From Kalmusia sp. IMI 367209 (taxonomy: Eukaryota; Ascomycota; Dothideomycetes; Pleosporales; Didymosphaeriaceae): a stretch of 64,000 nucleotides of DNA. The stretch spans positions 310,001-374,000 of the forward strand of contig JAPEUQ010000023.1 in assembly GCA_027946365.1 (NCBI GenBank), read 5' to 3'. Made by a program: the position numbers and the translations under genes. Shown one piece after another: positions 49,616-61,640 of the stretch. Under the pieces are notes generated by a model. That model was not told the DNA's origin. It was given only the letters and a program-made list of their open reading frames with translations, and searched no databases. Position 1 is the first letter of the stretch, and each line of letters begins with the position of its first letter.

Positions 49616-52253
49616 GTTGTTATTGAGGTTGGCGGTGAAGCTAATGGTATGGAGACGATGTTATAACGCGCCAGGTGTGGTGCCCTTTCCTGAATGGTCA
49701 GTGCAGGCAAAGACGTCAACCGGAGAACTGCTGCCACATGTGCACTTTCGGGGATTGATCAATGAGGTGCACTGTTTCAGGGTGGTCGCAGCCCTCAAAT
49801 CCACCTCCATTTACATTGCCATGTCCGAAGGTCTGGCGCTATACCGCTTTGGGCTGGCCTACAGAAGCCCCAAAGATGACGTAGACGTTCACTAGCTACG
49901 AGTACTATGTATATCGCCTCGCCATCTTACACACTCGCGCTATATACTTACTTTTGATTCTATGTGTACGCAATGGTAGATATAATAGAGCATCGTTGAA
50001 TATCGCGATTTTACTGTAGGTAGTCGGGTTTAGTGGGGTGATCAATTACTTCTAGAATCTCGGAGATACCCCCCGACCACGGCACCCTTGTTGGGGTTGG
50101 AAAGAAGCAATTGGGGATGGGCAGCCACTACCATAGGGTCCTTTCCATTGGAATTTCACATACTAGGCCATTAGGATTGGACAATCTAGCGTTGTCTTCG
50201 GCGTCTGATCTCACTACGTGCATCATATTGATCATCCTACACGTTGTCGGAGTAGGGCAGGTAACGCCCATTGAGCCCCGAAAGTGTTCTCGTTTGCTGA
50301 AGTGCGTAGAGCGATGAAGTATGTTCGTATGGGCACGCACATAGACATAGCATCATCTGAGGCTGAAATCCCAACGATGGAGGTCTCGGAGAGGTTAGGT
50401 TAGAGTGCGCTTGGCCGGATTGGGGTCGGAAGCGTTGTGCGGCGGCGGCGGCGATTGCCTCTTGGCGGGGCGGGCTAAGAGCCCTGTCCGCTGATGGTGC
50501 ATGGAGCGGAGAGACCGCCCCCTGAACGGCGGAATGGTTCTCGTTCGCTTTCCCGCAGAGCCCAGCAAATTCCCCATTCCCAAGGATCACCGGCTCCGGC
50601 TCTCCTGATCAACATATCAATTTGTAAAGAGACAACAATGGGTCTCCCTTTTCAGAAAATCCGCGAAGGATTGAGGTGCGTGTTGTTATTAGTGGTAGTT
50701 CAAAGATGAGCTGCGTTGAGTTGTTCCACAGCGCCACTCTGAGGTCTGCTCTTCAACGATAATGCACTTCATGGTATAGCGCGTACCGATCAGTGCTGTA
50801 CTTCGGCGTTGTGTTTCGCTTACGAGCGCCACCAAACGTGGAGAGATCCGTAAACAGACTTCAATAACGCGATCCACATGTCTCCTGATCGAAGAAGAAA
50901 GCTCCCAGCCTATAACGTTGCATGAGGCCTGGCTCCCGAACAGCATCTGGGACAAACAATAAACTAGCCACCAGCTATCGTATCCGTCAGTTTGTTCTTG
51001 CAATTAAGAGGTGTGCATCTGCATAAAGTCGGAAGCAGGTGCATCGTTATCGGGTGGCTTCGTTTATCCTCATACCGATCGGTGCCTCCGGAAAGGCTAC
51101 CGCATACCCGCCCGTTGTTGTTTTTTCTATTCTTCACTGCATGGCATGCGCCACTGGCTTGGTAAAGCGAAAGCGAGAACAACATCAGATGCCGACCAAT
51201 CCAGATGATGCCACTTTCAATGTTGTACAGCAGGAGGCGTCCCGTCACAGCCGTCTCAAATGATGGGGGGTCATGTCAATGCCGATTAAACTATACAGCC
51301 ATGGCACGCATGGTCCACACCATTTTCCACTCCGACTCGCCGGAAGCGAACTATGCTTGTTGTTCCCCAGAGTTTCACGGTCATCGACTTCGTTGTCGAC
51401 TTTGTCGACGAAGTTCGGACATTCAGTGACGTTGGTGTTACACGGTGCTGGTCGGTCACGCTTACTCTGCAGCTGCTGTGACACCAAAACGCAACGATGC
51501 TCGGCGATCGAGATAATAAACACCCCTGGAGAATCAAGGACGATGAGCCGTCCCTAGTACTGGGTTCTTGGTGGCACCTAAAAGCCTCAATTCCTTGATA
51601 CACACCTTACCTAGCGGTTCCAGGAAAATTACCGCGGCGACCAATCGCTTCCTAGCTCCGATATACAGAGGGTACACTGCAGGCGTTGAGTTCTGTGCGG
51701 ATCGGGGATTTGATCCTAGCTTATCATACCCACAACCCCAGATCCGACCTATAAACTACCCATGCTCCATGTTGTATACCTACGTTGTACACTCCCAATA
51801 TTCACATCCAAGACGTACGATTGCTCCGTATCTATCCCGTTAACTCAACATTTCACGACGACAACTATGCTGCGTATATACACCCTGGGGTCTGTCGATG
51901 CCAACGCACCAGTATATCGTCTAACAGTTGCTTTCTCGGCTTGTAATTACCAGGGTATATTTTCACTCTGACGAGCGTTGTGTGATCTCAAATCCGACAC
52001 GCAACCGTAAAAAACGCGACGTATCAAAGCTATTGGGTGTGAGATCTTCCAGAGCGAACACCATACTTGTAGGTCTAATCACACCACACTGCTCTATCGG
52101 TAGCCTCTTCCGTGTAACCTCGAGCCTGGAAATTCCATGTTAAAGTGACCCACCCCCATCCCTTTGACCCCAGCCGTGAGATTGCCATCCCAAAGCAAAC
52201 TCCCCGCGCTCTACCCTCTACTTTCACGCTAACACACCCGTCAGATCAACAAA
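49616..52253. other. Long intergenic region, no gene recognised
   Basis: About 2.6 kb. All frames are short and unconvincing. A hairpin-capable sequence (CTTCGTTGTCGAC then GTCGACGAAG) occurs at about 51387-51416. The region supplies the promoters of the F-box gene (-) and the SDR gene (+). Confidence 0.4.
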
Positions 52254-53498
52254 ATGCTGTCAACAGCAAAGCGTCTTTCAGCAAAATCCTCGCAATTCCC
52301 CTCGCGCCTCAAACCTCTGTTGCCCACGAAGCGTTTGCCCGCACTGAACTCACAATTCACTCCGAACGGCAGACTTCCGTTGCCCACAAATCGTTTCTCC
52401 GCACCGTATTCGCAATTTCAATCCACCCGCACACCCCGTGTACCGATCAATGAAGAAAGCCTCGGGCCCCAATCGCAAAAGGGCAAAGTGTTCGCAGTGA
52501 CAGGAGGAACCCGCAACGCCAGTTACGAGCTCTCGCGGATCCTCTATGGCGCCGGTGCGAGGGTCTACATCATGGGACCATCGAAAGCCGAAGCCGAAGC
52601 CGCAATCCAGCAAATAGAAGACAAGTACGCTTTTCGTGCCGACAAAGACGTTGGCTCTGTGCACTTCATCCCCCTCCGTCTAGAGGACCTCGAAAGCGTG
52701 CAGAGCGCCGCGATGGCGTTGGAATCCAAAGAAGACCGGCTCGACGGATTGTTCTGCAACGCCAGCACGCCGATCATCCCAGGCCCTGCGCAGACCGAAC
52801 AAGGGTTCGAGTGGCACCTCGGGGTGAACTGCATCGGCCATGTGCTGCTCGAAAACCTGCTCCGCACAATCCTCAGCGACACCGCGCAAACAGCCCCACA
52901 AGACAGCGTCCGCGTGCTATGGTCCTCGGACATCCTCGTCCCGCGGGGGCCTCCCCCGGGCGGCATCACCCTCGCCCGGCTGAACAAGCAGACCAAGTAC
53001 CCCTGGAACACGCACCCTGCGTCCAAGGCGGGTATGAGACATGCGTATGAGAACTACGCCATCTCCAAGGCGGCGATGTGGTTCGCTGCATCCCAGCTGA
53101 GCAAGCGCTGGGCAAAGGACACGGGCGTTCTCAACGTCGCGGCCGAGCCTGGGACATGTCTGTCCCTCTACGACGAACCCACCTTAGACTTCGGATACCA
53201 TCCCGGCCTCGACAGGGCGGACCCGAACGTCGGCGCTTTGAAGTTGTGGATGGGCCTGTCCAAGGACGTGACCATGGACGACGCGGTGCAGGGACGGTAT
53301 GCAGTGCGCCCTGGAGCATGGGAGCGACACCCGAGACAGGATCTCGTGTTGGCTCAGAAAGGAGAGGAGGAAGGCGGAACGGGTAAGGCCAAGGCCTTCA
53401 TGGACTGGGTCGAGAGCATGCTCGCGCCTTATACATGCCGCTGCGATGGTGCTGCTGTTGCTTGGTCTCGAGTCGACCATAGGCTTGGTCTCTGGTAG
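52254..53498 (+). CDS. Short-chain dehydrogenase/reductase-like protein with N-terminal 20-residue repeats
   Basis: A single exon of 414 aa starts at the ATG at 52254. The first 70 residues are basic and Ser/Pro-rich, with three tandem 20-residue units each starting [SNY]SQF (SQFPSRLKPLLPTKRLPALN, SQFTPNGRLPLPTNRFSAPY, then SQFQSTRTPRVP). A Rossmann fold follows: VFAVTGGTRNASYELSRILY with GAGARVYIMG (cofactor loop, unusual for lacking the usual G-x-G-x-x-G), LDGLFCNAS (NAG-like), LGVNCIGHVLL, a VRVLWSSD strand and a YAISK active site (Y-x-x-x-K). The last 20 residues (CRCDGAAVAWSRVD) look atypical, so the C-terminus may be run-on. The N-terminus could be a mitochondrial presequence. The substrate is unknown. 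Confidence 0.78.
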   Translation: MLSTAKRLSAKSSQFPSRLKPLLPTKRLPALNSQFTPNGRLPLPTNRFSAPYSQFQSTRTPRVPINEESLGPQSQKGKVFAVTGGTRNASYELSRILYGAGARVYIMGPSKAEAEAAIQQIEDKYAFRADKDVGSVHFIPLRLEDLESVQSAAMALESKEDRLDGLFCNASTPIIPGPAQTEQGFEWHLGVNCIGHVLLENLLRTILSDTAQTAPQDSVRVLWSSDILVPRGPPPGGITLARLNKQTKYPWNTHPASKAGMRHAYENYAISKAAMWFAASQLSKRWAKDTGVLNVAAEPGTCLSLYDEPTLDFGYHPGLDRADPNVGALKLWMGLSKDVTMDDAVQGRYAVRPGAWERHPRQDLVLAQKGEEEGGTGKAKAFMDWVESMLAPYTCRCDGAAVAWSRVDHRLGLW

Positions 53499-54249
53499 CC
53501 TAAGCGCCTTTTTTCATTGGGGGTTTCGTTGCATCTTCGCTGGTTCTTCGGTACGCTATGAAGGGACACTCATTGGACATCCGTTGCGCTTACATACACA
53601 GGCACGTTGGCACGATAATGGAGAGGGACCATTTCACTGAGGTTCGTGGGGCTAGAAAGCACCAAGTAGCCACCACGAAGTAATCAACATGAATATCATA
53701 ACGTGAAAGTCATGCCATATCCTTCGTGAATGACCTGGCTCGAGCCGGCTGAGCAACGTTTGCCTTCAGCCCACTGACTTCCCTGCGCTCGCCACACGCT
53801 AGGAAAATCAGACAAGGCTCCGCATGATCTGCACCCCACTCTGAGGTCTAACAACACTTCAACGCATGTCTTTGCATCACGCAAGTCCATAAAAAGTAGG
53901 CTCTATGCGATACCCTTTTGTCTTCATACATCTCTCCCTATTGCAACGATGAGCACGTGATCCAAGGGGCTCTATAGATACTAACATGAAAGTGTTTCTT
54001 TCCGGCCAATATGCAGCTCACACGACGTATAATTTGATTCACTCATTGTAGACAATCGCGGTTGTCGCTCGAAAGTAATGCTTTATATTGCTCATTCGAC
54101 CTTTTGCGCGTCGGTAGTCTATCCGGTTTCTCAGAAGCCTCTACCCGACCGTTCAAGACCAAGACCACCTTCTAGAACCAGCGAGATATGCTGTAAACAT
54201 AATATTGTGACGGAAGAAATAGACCTCTACCTCTGTGACTCCCAATTCA
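53499..54249. other. Intergenic region between convergent SDR and permease genes
   Basis: About 750 bp with nothing coding recognised. Confidence 0.45.
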
Positions 54250-56326
54250 TCAGCAAAGGAAATTCCACACCTTCTTCCACTTGGGCCACTGCGCCTGCTC
54301 CGCTCTCTCCTCTGCAAGTATAGCGGGGAGATCCATCTCCCTCCTTCCACTGTAGATGTCGATCTCATCGATCCTCTTGAACCTCGTCTTCATGACGATC
54401 TTGAACACGATGTAGCAAAGCGCCACGATGGGGAACGCGAGGTACGCCTTGAAGAAGCTCTCGACGAGTTCCGTGGCAGACATCTCACCGTACCCTACCG
54501 GTGCAAAGCCCGTCCAGAATTGCGCGACGAGCACGAGGCCGTTGAAGATGAGGCCAGCCCAGGAACCCCATACGGTGGCCTGAGAGCGGAAGGCAAGTTC
54601 GTCGAGGGTGTGGCCTCTGTAGGCCCACGCTTGTCGGAAGCGAATGTGGCAGAGACAGATGGAACCCCAGTTGAAGATGGCACTCAGGCCCGAAATGGCC
54701 ATCATCCATGAGAAGGCTTTGTCGCTGGTGTCGGAACCTGCAGCCACGATGTACGATATGAAGCCAAACATGGACGAGAACAGGATGGCGACCAGGGGTC
54801 GGCCCGAGCGGTCGATGTAGCCAAAGATCTTCGGTGCTTGTCCGCGGTCTGCAAGCGCGGCGATGGTACGGGATGAGCCGTAGATGGATGAATTGCCAAC
54901 CGACAAAACGGCGATCAGGATGACGACGTTCATGATGGATGGAACAACCTTTATTCCAGCGTTGCGTACGGCAATGACGAAGGGCGAGGCGTTGGCATCG
55001 GTGGATGCACCAAGGAGGTGCTCGTCGTCGTAGGGAACCAAACAGCCGACGATTGTTAGTGAGACCATGTAGAACTACAACTTGTAAGCTCCTGACAAGA
55101 TTTCGTGTTCGTGTCCACGTACCAAAGTAATTCTCCAAAAGACCTGTTTCACAGCCTTTGGCAGCGTCTTGCGTGGGTTTTCTGTTTCGGCAGCGCACAA
55201 TCCGACGAGTTCGGTTCCTTGGAAAGAAAAGGCGGCAGTCACGAAGACAGAGCATAGCCCTTTGAAGCCATTATTGAATGCGCCGGGGTGGTACCTAAGA
55301 CAATGAGCTTCAATCATCGAGGACTCCGTTGGTCTGCTGCTGCTCACCAATACTTTGCTCCCATGTAGCCCTGGCCAGGAACGCCTCCAGTATCGATGAT
55401 GATGCCAAGAATTATGAATCCTAGGACAGCCGTAATTTTGATGATGGAGAAGACAAATTCCGCTTCTCCATAACCTTTGACACCAAACAGATTGATGGAG
55501 ATGATGACGAAGAGGAAGATGGTGACCCACGCAGCTGGGTTCGTCTCTTTAGCGCCGCTCCAAAAGTTCCTGTGGTGCGGATTCGGTGTCAGTGCAAGTT
55601 AAGAAGTGGGGGGTTAATACATTGTCAATGTCGCATAAGAGAACACGAACACGTTGTACTTGGGTCTTGGCTTACAATGTTATGGACGCAGCAACGATTT
55701 CGAGCGGGAGGGTCACAAGCCAGGAAAGTGCATAACTATGTGACGTTAGTGATGTGATGGAGCAAGGTCCCACCAGAACACATACTTCCATGCCATTGCG
55801 AAACCCCACGCCGGGTCCAGAAAACGCGAAGCATACACTGCAAACGACCCAGCTACCGGGAATGCCACTGCAAGCTCACCAAGAGCTTGCACGGTGCAGA
55901 AGAGCATCATGCCGATGAGGCCGTAGGCGAGAATCAGGGACGCGGGACCACCGCTCGATAGCGCAGAACCCGAACCGACAAACAGACCCGTGCCTTGAGA
56001 TGATTTGTCAGATCCGATATGGCGCTCTGCACGGTAGAAATCTTACCGATGGAACCTCCGATGGCAATCATCTGGAGGTGACGGTCTTTGAGCTTCATGC
56101 TCAGCGCCGGTTCGGCAGGAGGCTGGTCAGGTAACGGCACCCCATTGTCGTCGACGGCCTCCGTCACCACCCTCGCATTCGGATTCCTCTTGAAGCTGTC
56201 CCTGAAGTTTTCCCACTTGTTCCCTTTCGCGGTCTCGGTTTCGCCGTAGCCATGTTGACCGGAGCCGAAGGAGGGCGGCGAGCCATAGCCCTTCTCTTGC
56301 CCGCTTTCCAGATCGGCGTCTGCCAT
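54250..56326 (-). CDS. YAT-family (GAP1-like) amino-acid permease
   Basis: Six exons are proposed: 56047-56326, 55786-55993, 55676-55735, 55348-55569, 55123-55294 and 54250-55074 (588 aa). All five introns (48-106 bp) have canonical ends and keep frame. The hydrophilic N-terminus ([15 protein letters not shown]) is followed by [20 protein letters not shown], the hallmark of TM1 in fungal amino-acid permeases. Further landmarks are [35 protein letters not shown], the [20 protein letters not shown] region, [20 protein letters not shown] and [20 protein letters not shown], then the remaining TM helices and a polar tail. It should import amino acids across the plasma membrane with protons; specificity cannot be read from sequence. 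The ATG at 56326 is the first in frame after an upstream stop-rich region. Confidence 0.93.
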
Positions 56327-58134
56327 GTCGACTGGACAACGACTGCTGTGTCCAAAGATTAGGAAGCGTGGGTGCAAGATGCGCACATCAAAAAGAGGGT
56401 CGACGAAGGAGATGCGACGTTTATTTTGAACTGTCGCAAGGTAGGCGCTGGCTGCAATGAACCCGCAAATCGCCGCCTGATAAGGGTTCCACGCACGAAC
56501 AGCTCCACTCACGCGACCGGGCTCCCATCTTTTATAAGAACGGGTTATGGCGGTGCGTTTTCCGGACCGCTGGTAAGGAATCACAGGCAGTCGGCTGGCC
56601 GCCCCCGACGTCAGGCCGTCCCCAACCCCAGCTCAAGGGCGCACGAGACGGGCGACGATCGCCCTTCTTCTGGAGCCGCGTTATCAAGGCGTTGGCGCAA
56701 GCTCGTGCTAGGTGGAGCAGCCATCAAAGCGCGCATGGCGACGGTTGCGGCGTGATTGGAGAAAGGCGCCGCTCCCCACACGCTTGGTCAAGCTTTGACC
56801 AAGCTGCACAAGCTTCGCCGGCGCGGCGTTACGAAGACGAATTGACACCCCCTGCGATAAGCCGGGTGGGCGTGTCGAGCAAATGGGCCATGCCTTCGCC
56901 TGCACATGGAAGGTGAGATTGCATTCGTGGGTAATGTTGCAACGGGAAGGCCGAAAGCTGACGTCAGAGAACGTGCGTCGTGAGACATTTCCCCAGCACC
57001 GCGCGCTGTGCTGCCCCGTCAGCTTCTGCTCATTGGCGAAGAGAATAGATGAGGCAACAATATAAAGTACCCTCTTGTTCCCGCCGCCATCTTCCTTATC
57101 AACGCCGTCGCGACGTCGACTTGTGTTGAGCTCTAGCTTAACGACTACGGCCACGGTCATCGTCTCATACCGAGTTCCGCGTTGCATAAGTGAGGACGGT
57201 CAAGACAATAGCCACTGGCAACGACCAAGCATCGCCAAGTTCCCTAGCTGCCTTGGCCTGGAGTCGTTGGGAAACACGCACCGAGCATCTTGCACGAAAC
57301 AACCCCAAATCCGTCCTTCCTTTTCATCCCAGATCACCGCATTTGCCCCTGAAAGCATACGCCTGAGTTTGATCTGCGGTCCGGTTGGCTACGGTCCGAG
57401 CGGACCGAGGCATCACCTGCGCTAAGCTACAATGGTCAAGAAGAGATGTTTTGCTAGGGTCCCCTGTTACAACAAAATATTCCGTGCTCGTCTCCTCCTT
57501 GTGAACTGTTCCTCTTTACCTTCGTTGCCGAAAACGACGGCATATGGTCTGTTCCATCGTGGCTAGTCCTATCCACTACTAGCTGTGCTATGTATACTGG
57601 CCCATGTCCATGTATTCGCACCGGCTTAGTGGAAATGATACTGGTCGTTGCAACCAAGACTGAATGTGGATTTTTCAGATTGTAAACCTACCACAATCTT
57701 ACACTTTGAAGTCAGTACAATCAAAAGAGTTTGAATTTGTTTGAACTATCAACTAATGTTACTAACCTAATCATGTCAATTGCAGTTGAAACCATGACCG
57801 TGCTTCATCTAAATCGAAAACCCCGAATCTGCCACTTCACTATTGTTTCCTCCAACCTTTAGGTATCAACAGGCTATACGTAAATTTGCGCGTCTTTGTC
57901 CGCATCGTGAGGCTGACCGGTGCTGCCAAGCTCCGCCTGTTCTCCCACGCCTGTATTGCTTCCGTGTATTGAGTGCAAGTGAGGCTTGGCGTCATACTGG
58001 TACAGGACTCTTGATCGGAGACTGGCTGCATGGGGGTCTTGCGTCCGGGTAAGGGGATGTCACGGTCCCATGTTTCCCTGCAGAAAGGGCATGAGTATGT
58101 GCCCCGAAAAATTCAATTGAAGATCAAGGTGAAC
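56327..58134. other. Intergenic region; permease promoter and 3' flank of the RhoGAP gene
   Basis: About 1.8 kb. GC-rich near the permease start (GATAA-type sites such as CTGATAAGG at about 56478 and GCGATAAGCC at about 56856 could bind a GATA nitrogen regulator; this is inference). No gene recognised. Confidence 0.45.
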
Positions 58135-60392
58135 TTAATCTTCATCGAAGATCTGGAGAACGTTATCCAGTATTGTGATGATGACACGAGCTTGAAGCCC
58201 GGCATCTGCCATATTGTTCCCCTTGTGAGGGCCCATGATAGAAGGTCTGAGTATGTCAGCTAAATCGGAGTAGCCACAGGGACGGATGCTTACGCCCAAC
58301 AGATGCCAAGATTGGCGGTGCTCATGCGATTGACCTCCGATGATTGCTCTACACGACGGAGATGAAGCATGAGCGCTCGAAGCGTGGCGTAATTGGGATC
58401 CGGAAGTGCATTGATCAAAGCATGCATAGAATCTCGCCGCATCGTGTCATCGTCGATGCGTGCTGCATCGATAAATTTTGAGTAAAAGTCCCGGGTCAGA
58501 AGAGGGTCGGGCAGTTCCCGGAAGAATTGTTTCAACAGACCAGCAACACTATTGACGTCGTGTTTGAATGCCTCCGGGTTGCGGAAATCGACCTGAGTGG
58601 CATCTGCGTAATTGTCAGCGAACGAGTGCAATCTGTCAGGCGGATGACATACCGCTATCAAACAAAGCTTTCATAGCTTGAATATGAGAGGAAGTCCCAG
58701 GAATGCGGTAGATGCCTTCGACTTCTAAACCATAGAGATCGACGGCTTGGACGCACTGATATACGACAAGAGGTACGGGGGAGCCATCCCTAGCAAAGAG
58801 CTGGTCCAAGGTCACGCCGAATACAGGGTTTGTTGGAGGACTCATATTGTGTGATACTACCCCGCTAGTCTGCTGTGCTGTTGCTTGCCCTGCGGGGCCT
58901 CTAGGATAGTCAGGATGGGAATACGGGTTCTGTGTGATGGGAGAGTAGCCAGAAGCACTGAATTGTGGTTGTTGCTGTTGCGCTTGTTGAGGCGGCTGTT
59001 GATAGCCTGAGGCGTAATTCTGGTAGTTGGGCTGTTGAGAAGGCTCGGGAGGTTGAGACGCTGGCTGAAATTGCGCAGGCGGAGGAGCGGAATCGGGTTG
59101 TAGGGGAAACGAGGGAGGAGGCTGGTTCTGGATTTGCATCGACGTTCGACGACCTCCGCCAGTGGCAGGAGGAGGAGTCGGGTGGGCGTGGGAAGAGGCT
59201 TGCGTAGGATGCTTAACGTATTGCAAGTCTGAGCGTATGGAGGGCACTTTGGATGCGTGCTTCAAGACGTAGTCATCAAAATCCCTATCGTTGTTGATCT
59301 GGTAGATGAGATGATTTATGCTCGGAGGCGGCGGAGCGGTACCGCCTTTGAGGGGCTGAGGGCTCACAACCTGGCCATTGTTGACGACTAGCTTTTCGTT
59401 GAATGAAGCTGGTAGAGTAAGTATACGATAGTCTGCGGGTGAAGATTGGCTTACCGTATTTCTGCATTTCCATGGTTAGCGCTGCATCGATCTCCTTGAT
59501 GAGATCGACCATCGCCGAGACAGCCTGGGGACGCGTAGTAGAAATCAGCTCTTTCCGGTACGACTGAGCGGTCTGAATCTTGGCCAAATAGTCTTGGTCG
59601 GCAGCCTGAACTTTGCGTTGCAGGTCCTCCTCATGCTGGGCAGCCGACTTAGGCCCTTTGAGGCCAAATTTCCTGCCTGCACCCGTATCGCCCGTCTTGA
59701 CGCGATCCAAATCCTCTGCAAGCTGGTCGTATTTGGTCTTGGCCTTCTCGGCGAGCTTTTCGGCATCCTGCACCTTTTGCTCTGCGGCCAGGCCCTGCTG
59801 CTTCCACGTCTTCCTGCTGCCGTCCATTTTGATAGCCAGCTGGAGTAGGTTTTCGTGCATGGCATGGAGGGCAAGGCCGAATTGTGTGCCGTTGTCGCCG
59901 ATGCGCTCGTTGGCGTGCAGGACGTGCTCGAATTGCGTCTGGTAGCTCTCGTGGCGGCCGTCTGCCTTGCGGATGTTGTCGAGCGTGGAGCGGCTGAGCT
60001 TCTTCAAACTGTTGGCGTGCTCCTCTTCCATTGCGCCACGGCGCTTCAAGAAGCTGGCGAAGTCCTGCAATGTCAGCATATTCCTGAGTAGCCCGCATAA
60101 CAGTACGCACTCGAGCGCTAGCAATGCTCGCCTTGAGGCGATTTAGCAGCGTGTTGACACCGATGTCGGAATGCAGCACATCGTGGACTTTCTGCTGCAG
60201 CTGAGCATCTGGGGCATCATGTTTCTGCTCCTGCCCTTGAATGGGGTGCGCTGCCAGGCCGTCGACTGGCGATGCTGGCGTGGCGTCTGCAGGAGGGCCA
60301 TTGGTGTCGGCGGCGGCGGCGCCGCCGGTGTTGAAGTCTGGATTGAAGCTCTCGGTGCTCTCCATAGGGGGCAGCGTGGGCGGGGCGGCCAT
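58135..60392 (-). CDS. RGD1: F-BAR and RhoGAP domain protein (Rgd1-like)
   Basis: Five exons are proposed: 60111-60392, 59455-60064, 58653-59408, 58294-58603 and 58135-58246 (689 aa). Introns are 46-49 bp with clean signals and correct phase. An acidic/Ala-Pro N-terminus leads into an F-BAR coiled coil (about residues 65-300: DFASFLKRRGAMEEEHANSL, YDQLAEDLDRVK, SYRKELISTTRPQAVSAMVD). A Pro/Gln-rich linker follows, then a RhoGAP domain (about 490-685: FGVTLDQLFARDG, EVEGIYRIPGTSSHIQAMKA with the arginine finger in YRIPG, LLKQFFRELPDPLL, STANLGICWAPSIMG). This order is that of yeast Rgd1, a GTPase activator for Rho3/Rho4 that bends membranes at growth sites. The catalytic Arg and the NLGICWAP block are present. 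Confidence 0.9.
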
Positions 60393-60689
60393 GTTGACAG
60401 ATGGAAACGTGAAGCTTGGGAGGAAAAGTGGGCGGTTGTGGAACGATGAGATGCCGTCGTGGCGGTGCAGCCGAACCACTGCGGTGGACTACAAGCACCA
60501 GCGTCATCATTGCCAAGCACCCATCAACGCTATACCCAATATAGATTAGTCTTCGCATACCCACGACTTCCAGTACCAGTGGTAGTCAGTCATGTCCTCC
60601 AATGGGCATCATCGTATATATATGACGGGGTCTACAGCGGGATTGCCTCCAGCGTGATTTACTAACGTAGTCAGCTTCGAGTAGATACT
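60393..60689. promoter_or_regulatory. 5' region of the F-BAR/RhoGAP gene
   Basis: About 300 bp upstream of the ATG at 60392. No defined site was recognised. Confidence 0.35.
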
Positions 60690-60960
60690 CACCGACCGGG
60701 ACTTAACGCACTTCTTGTCCCACAGCTCATTCATCTTATCAATGGCATCCTTGGACGACACATCAAACACCTACGCCTCATCGACATCGAATGCGGTATT
60801 GTTGAGAGCATAGAACTTCGAGCGGTTCCCTCATCGAAAACTTGCCTTTGGTAGATTCTCATTTCTCCTGGCTCGCACGTTCCTCGTATTACCCATGGGC
60901 TGCTTCTCTGCATCCTTGGTCTCTTCACACACCTGATCGAAAATTAGTTTTTCGATCTTA
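60690..60960 (-). pseudogene. Remnant of an unidentified gene
   Basis: The minus strand reads SKFYALNNTAFDVDEA, TAG, VFDVSSKDAIDKMNELWDKK with C-V-K, followed by a plausible donor (GTGAGT). Upstream, a TGA interrupts the same frame before RSKFY. The composition is protein-like but I recognise no family. It may be a decayed last-but-one exon of a lost gene. On the plus strand, 61124-61259 (MRNSITAFEKWFKAVRQDAK, then a GTGAGT donor) may be another fragment. Confidence 0.35.
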
Positions 60961-61640
60961 TTCGACGACTGAGCTCCAAAATGTCCGTGCGTCTGACCCC
61001 CCCCTCACGTATTTCACCCAGGATTTCCTCTAATCCTCAGGTCTTCGACAAAAGATACATTGTTAAGCTTTCGAAGAATGTCAGAAGGCGCTTAGAGTAG
61101 AACGCCGACATCTTTGATTGACATTATGAGGAATTCAATTACGGCCTTCGAGAAGTGGTTCAAGGCCGTTCGGCAGGATGCTAAAGCTATACCATTTAGT
61201 TTGCACTTGTGGATAAGAGTCACCAAATTTGTAAACTGCATCGATACTCTGCAATCACTGGTGAGTAGTTCCGCATAGCTTGTATGTCATTCTTAGAAAT
61301 TGCATAGCGGGATGGTCGCATCGGGCAAGGACGGTAACCCATTCAAGCAAATGTGTGAGCCGAAGCTAGCATTCAATATTATCTTGTGGTGTACAACATG
61401 CACACATTTCTTGTGAGATATTCAACATCAGCCTTCCGTACAGGCTCACAAGCCCTCTTCAACAACGTCACCGAGTGCAATACTCTTCCAACAAGAAAAA
61501 TAACGAAAATGGTGGGCGGCATCATGAGTAAACCCATGCGAAGAGGTGTTCGAGAGGCGAAACTAAAATCGTCAAAGATTCCTTATGTTAAGGAGTGTTC
61601 GACAAGGGTAAATGGGTCTGTCGTAACTAGCGATGGCCAC
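60961..61640. other. Intergenic region, 3' flank of the Est1-domain gene
   Basis: About 680 bp. Apart from the possible fragment at 61124-61259 nothing was recognised. Confidence 0.4.

Noticed and set aside
51380..51420. Palindromic CTTCGTTGTCGAC / GTCGACGAAG as a regulatory or mobile-element hairpin
   Set aside because: Isolated short hairpin with no flanking repeats or duplications; chance is sufficient.
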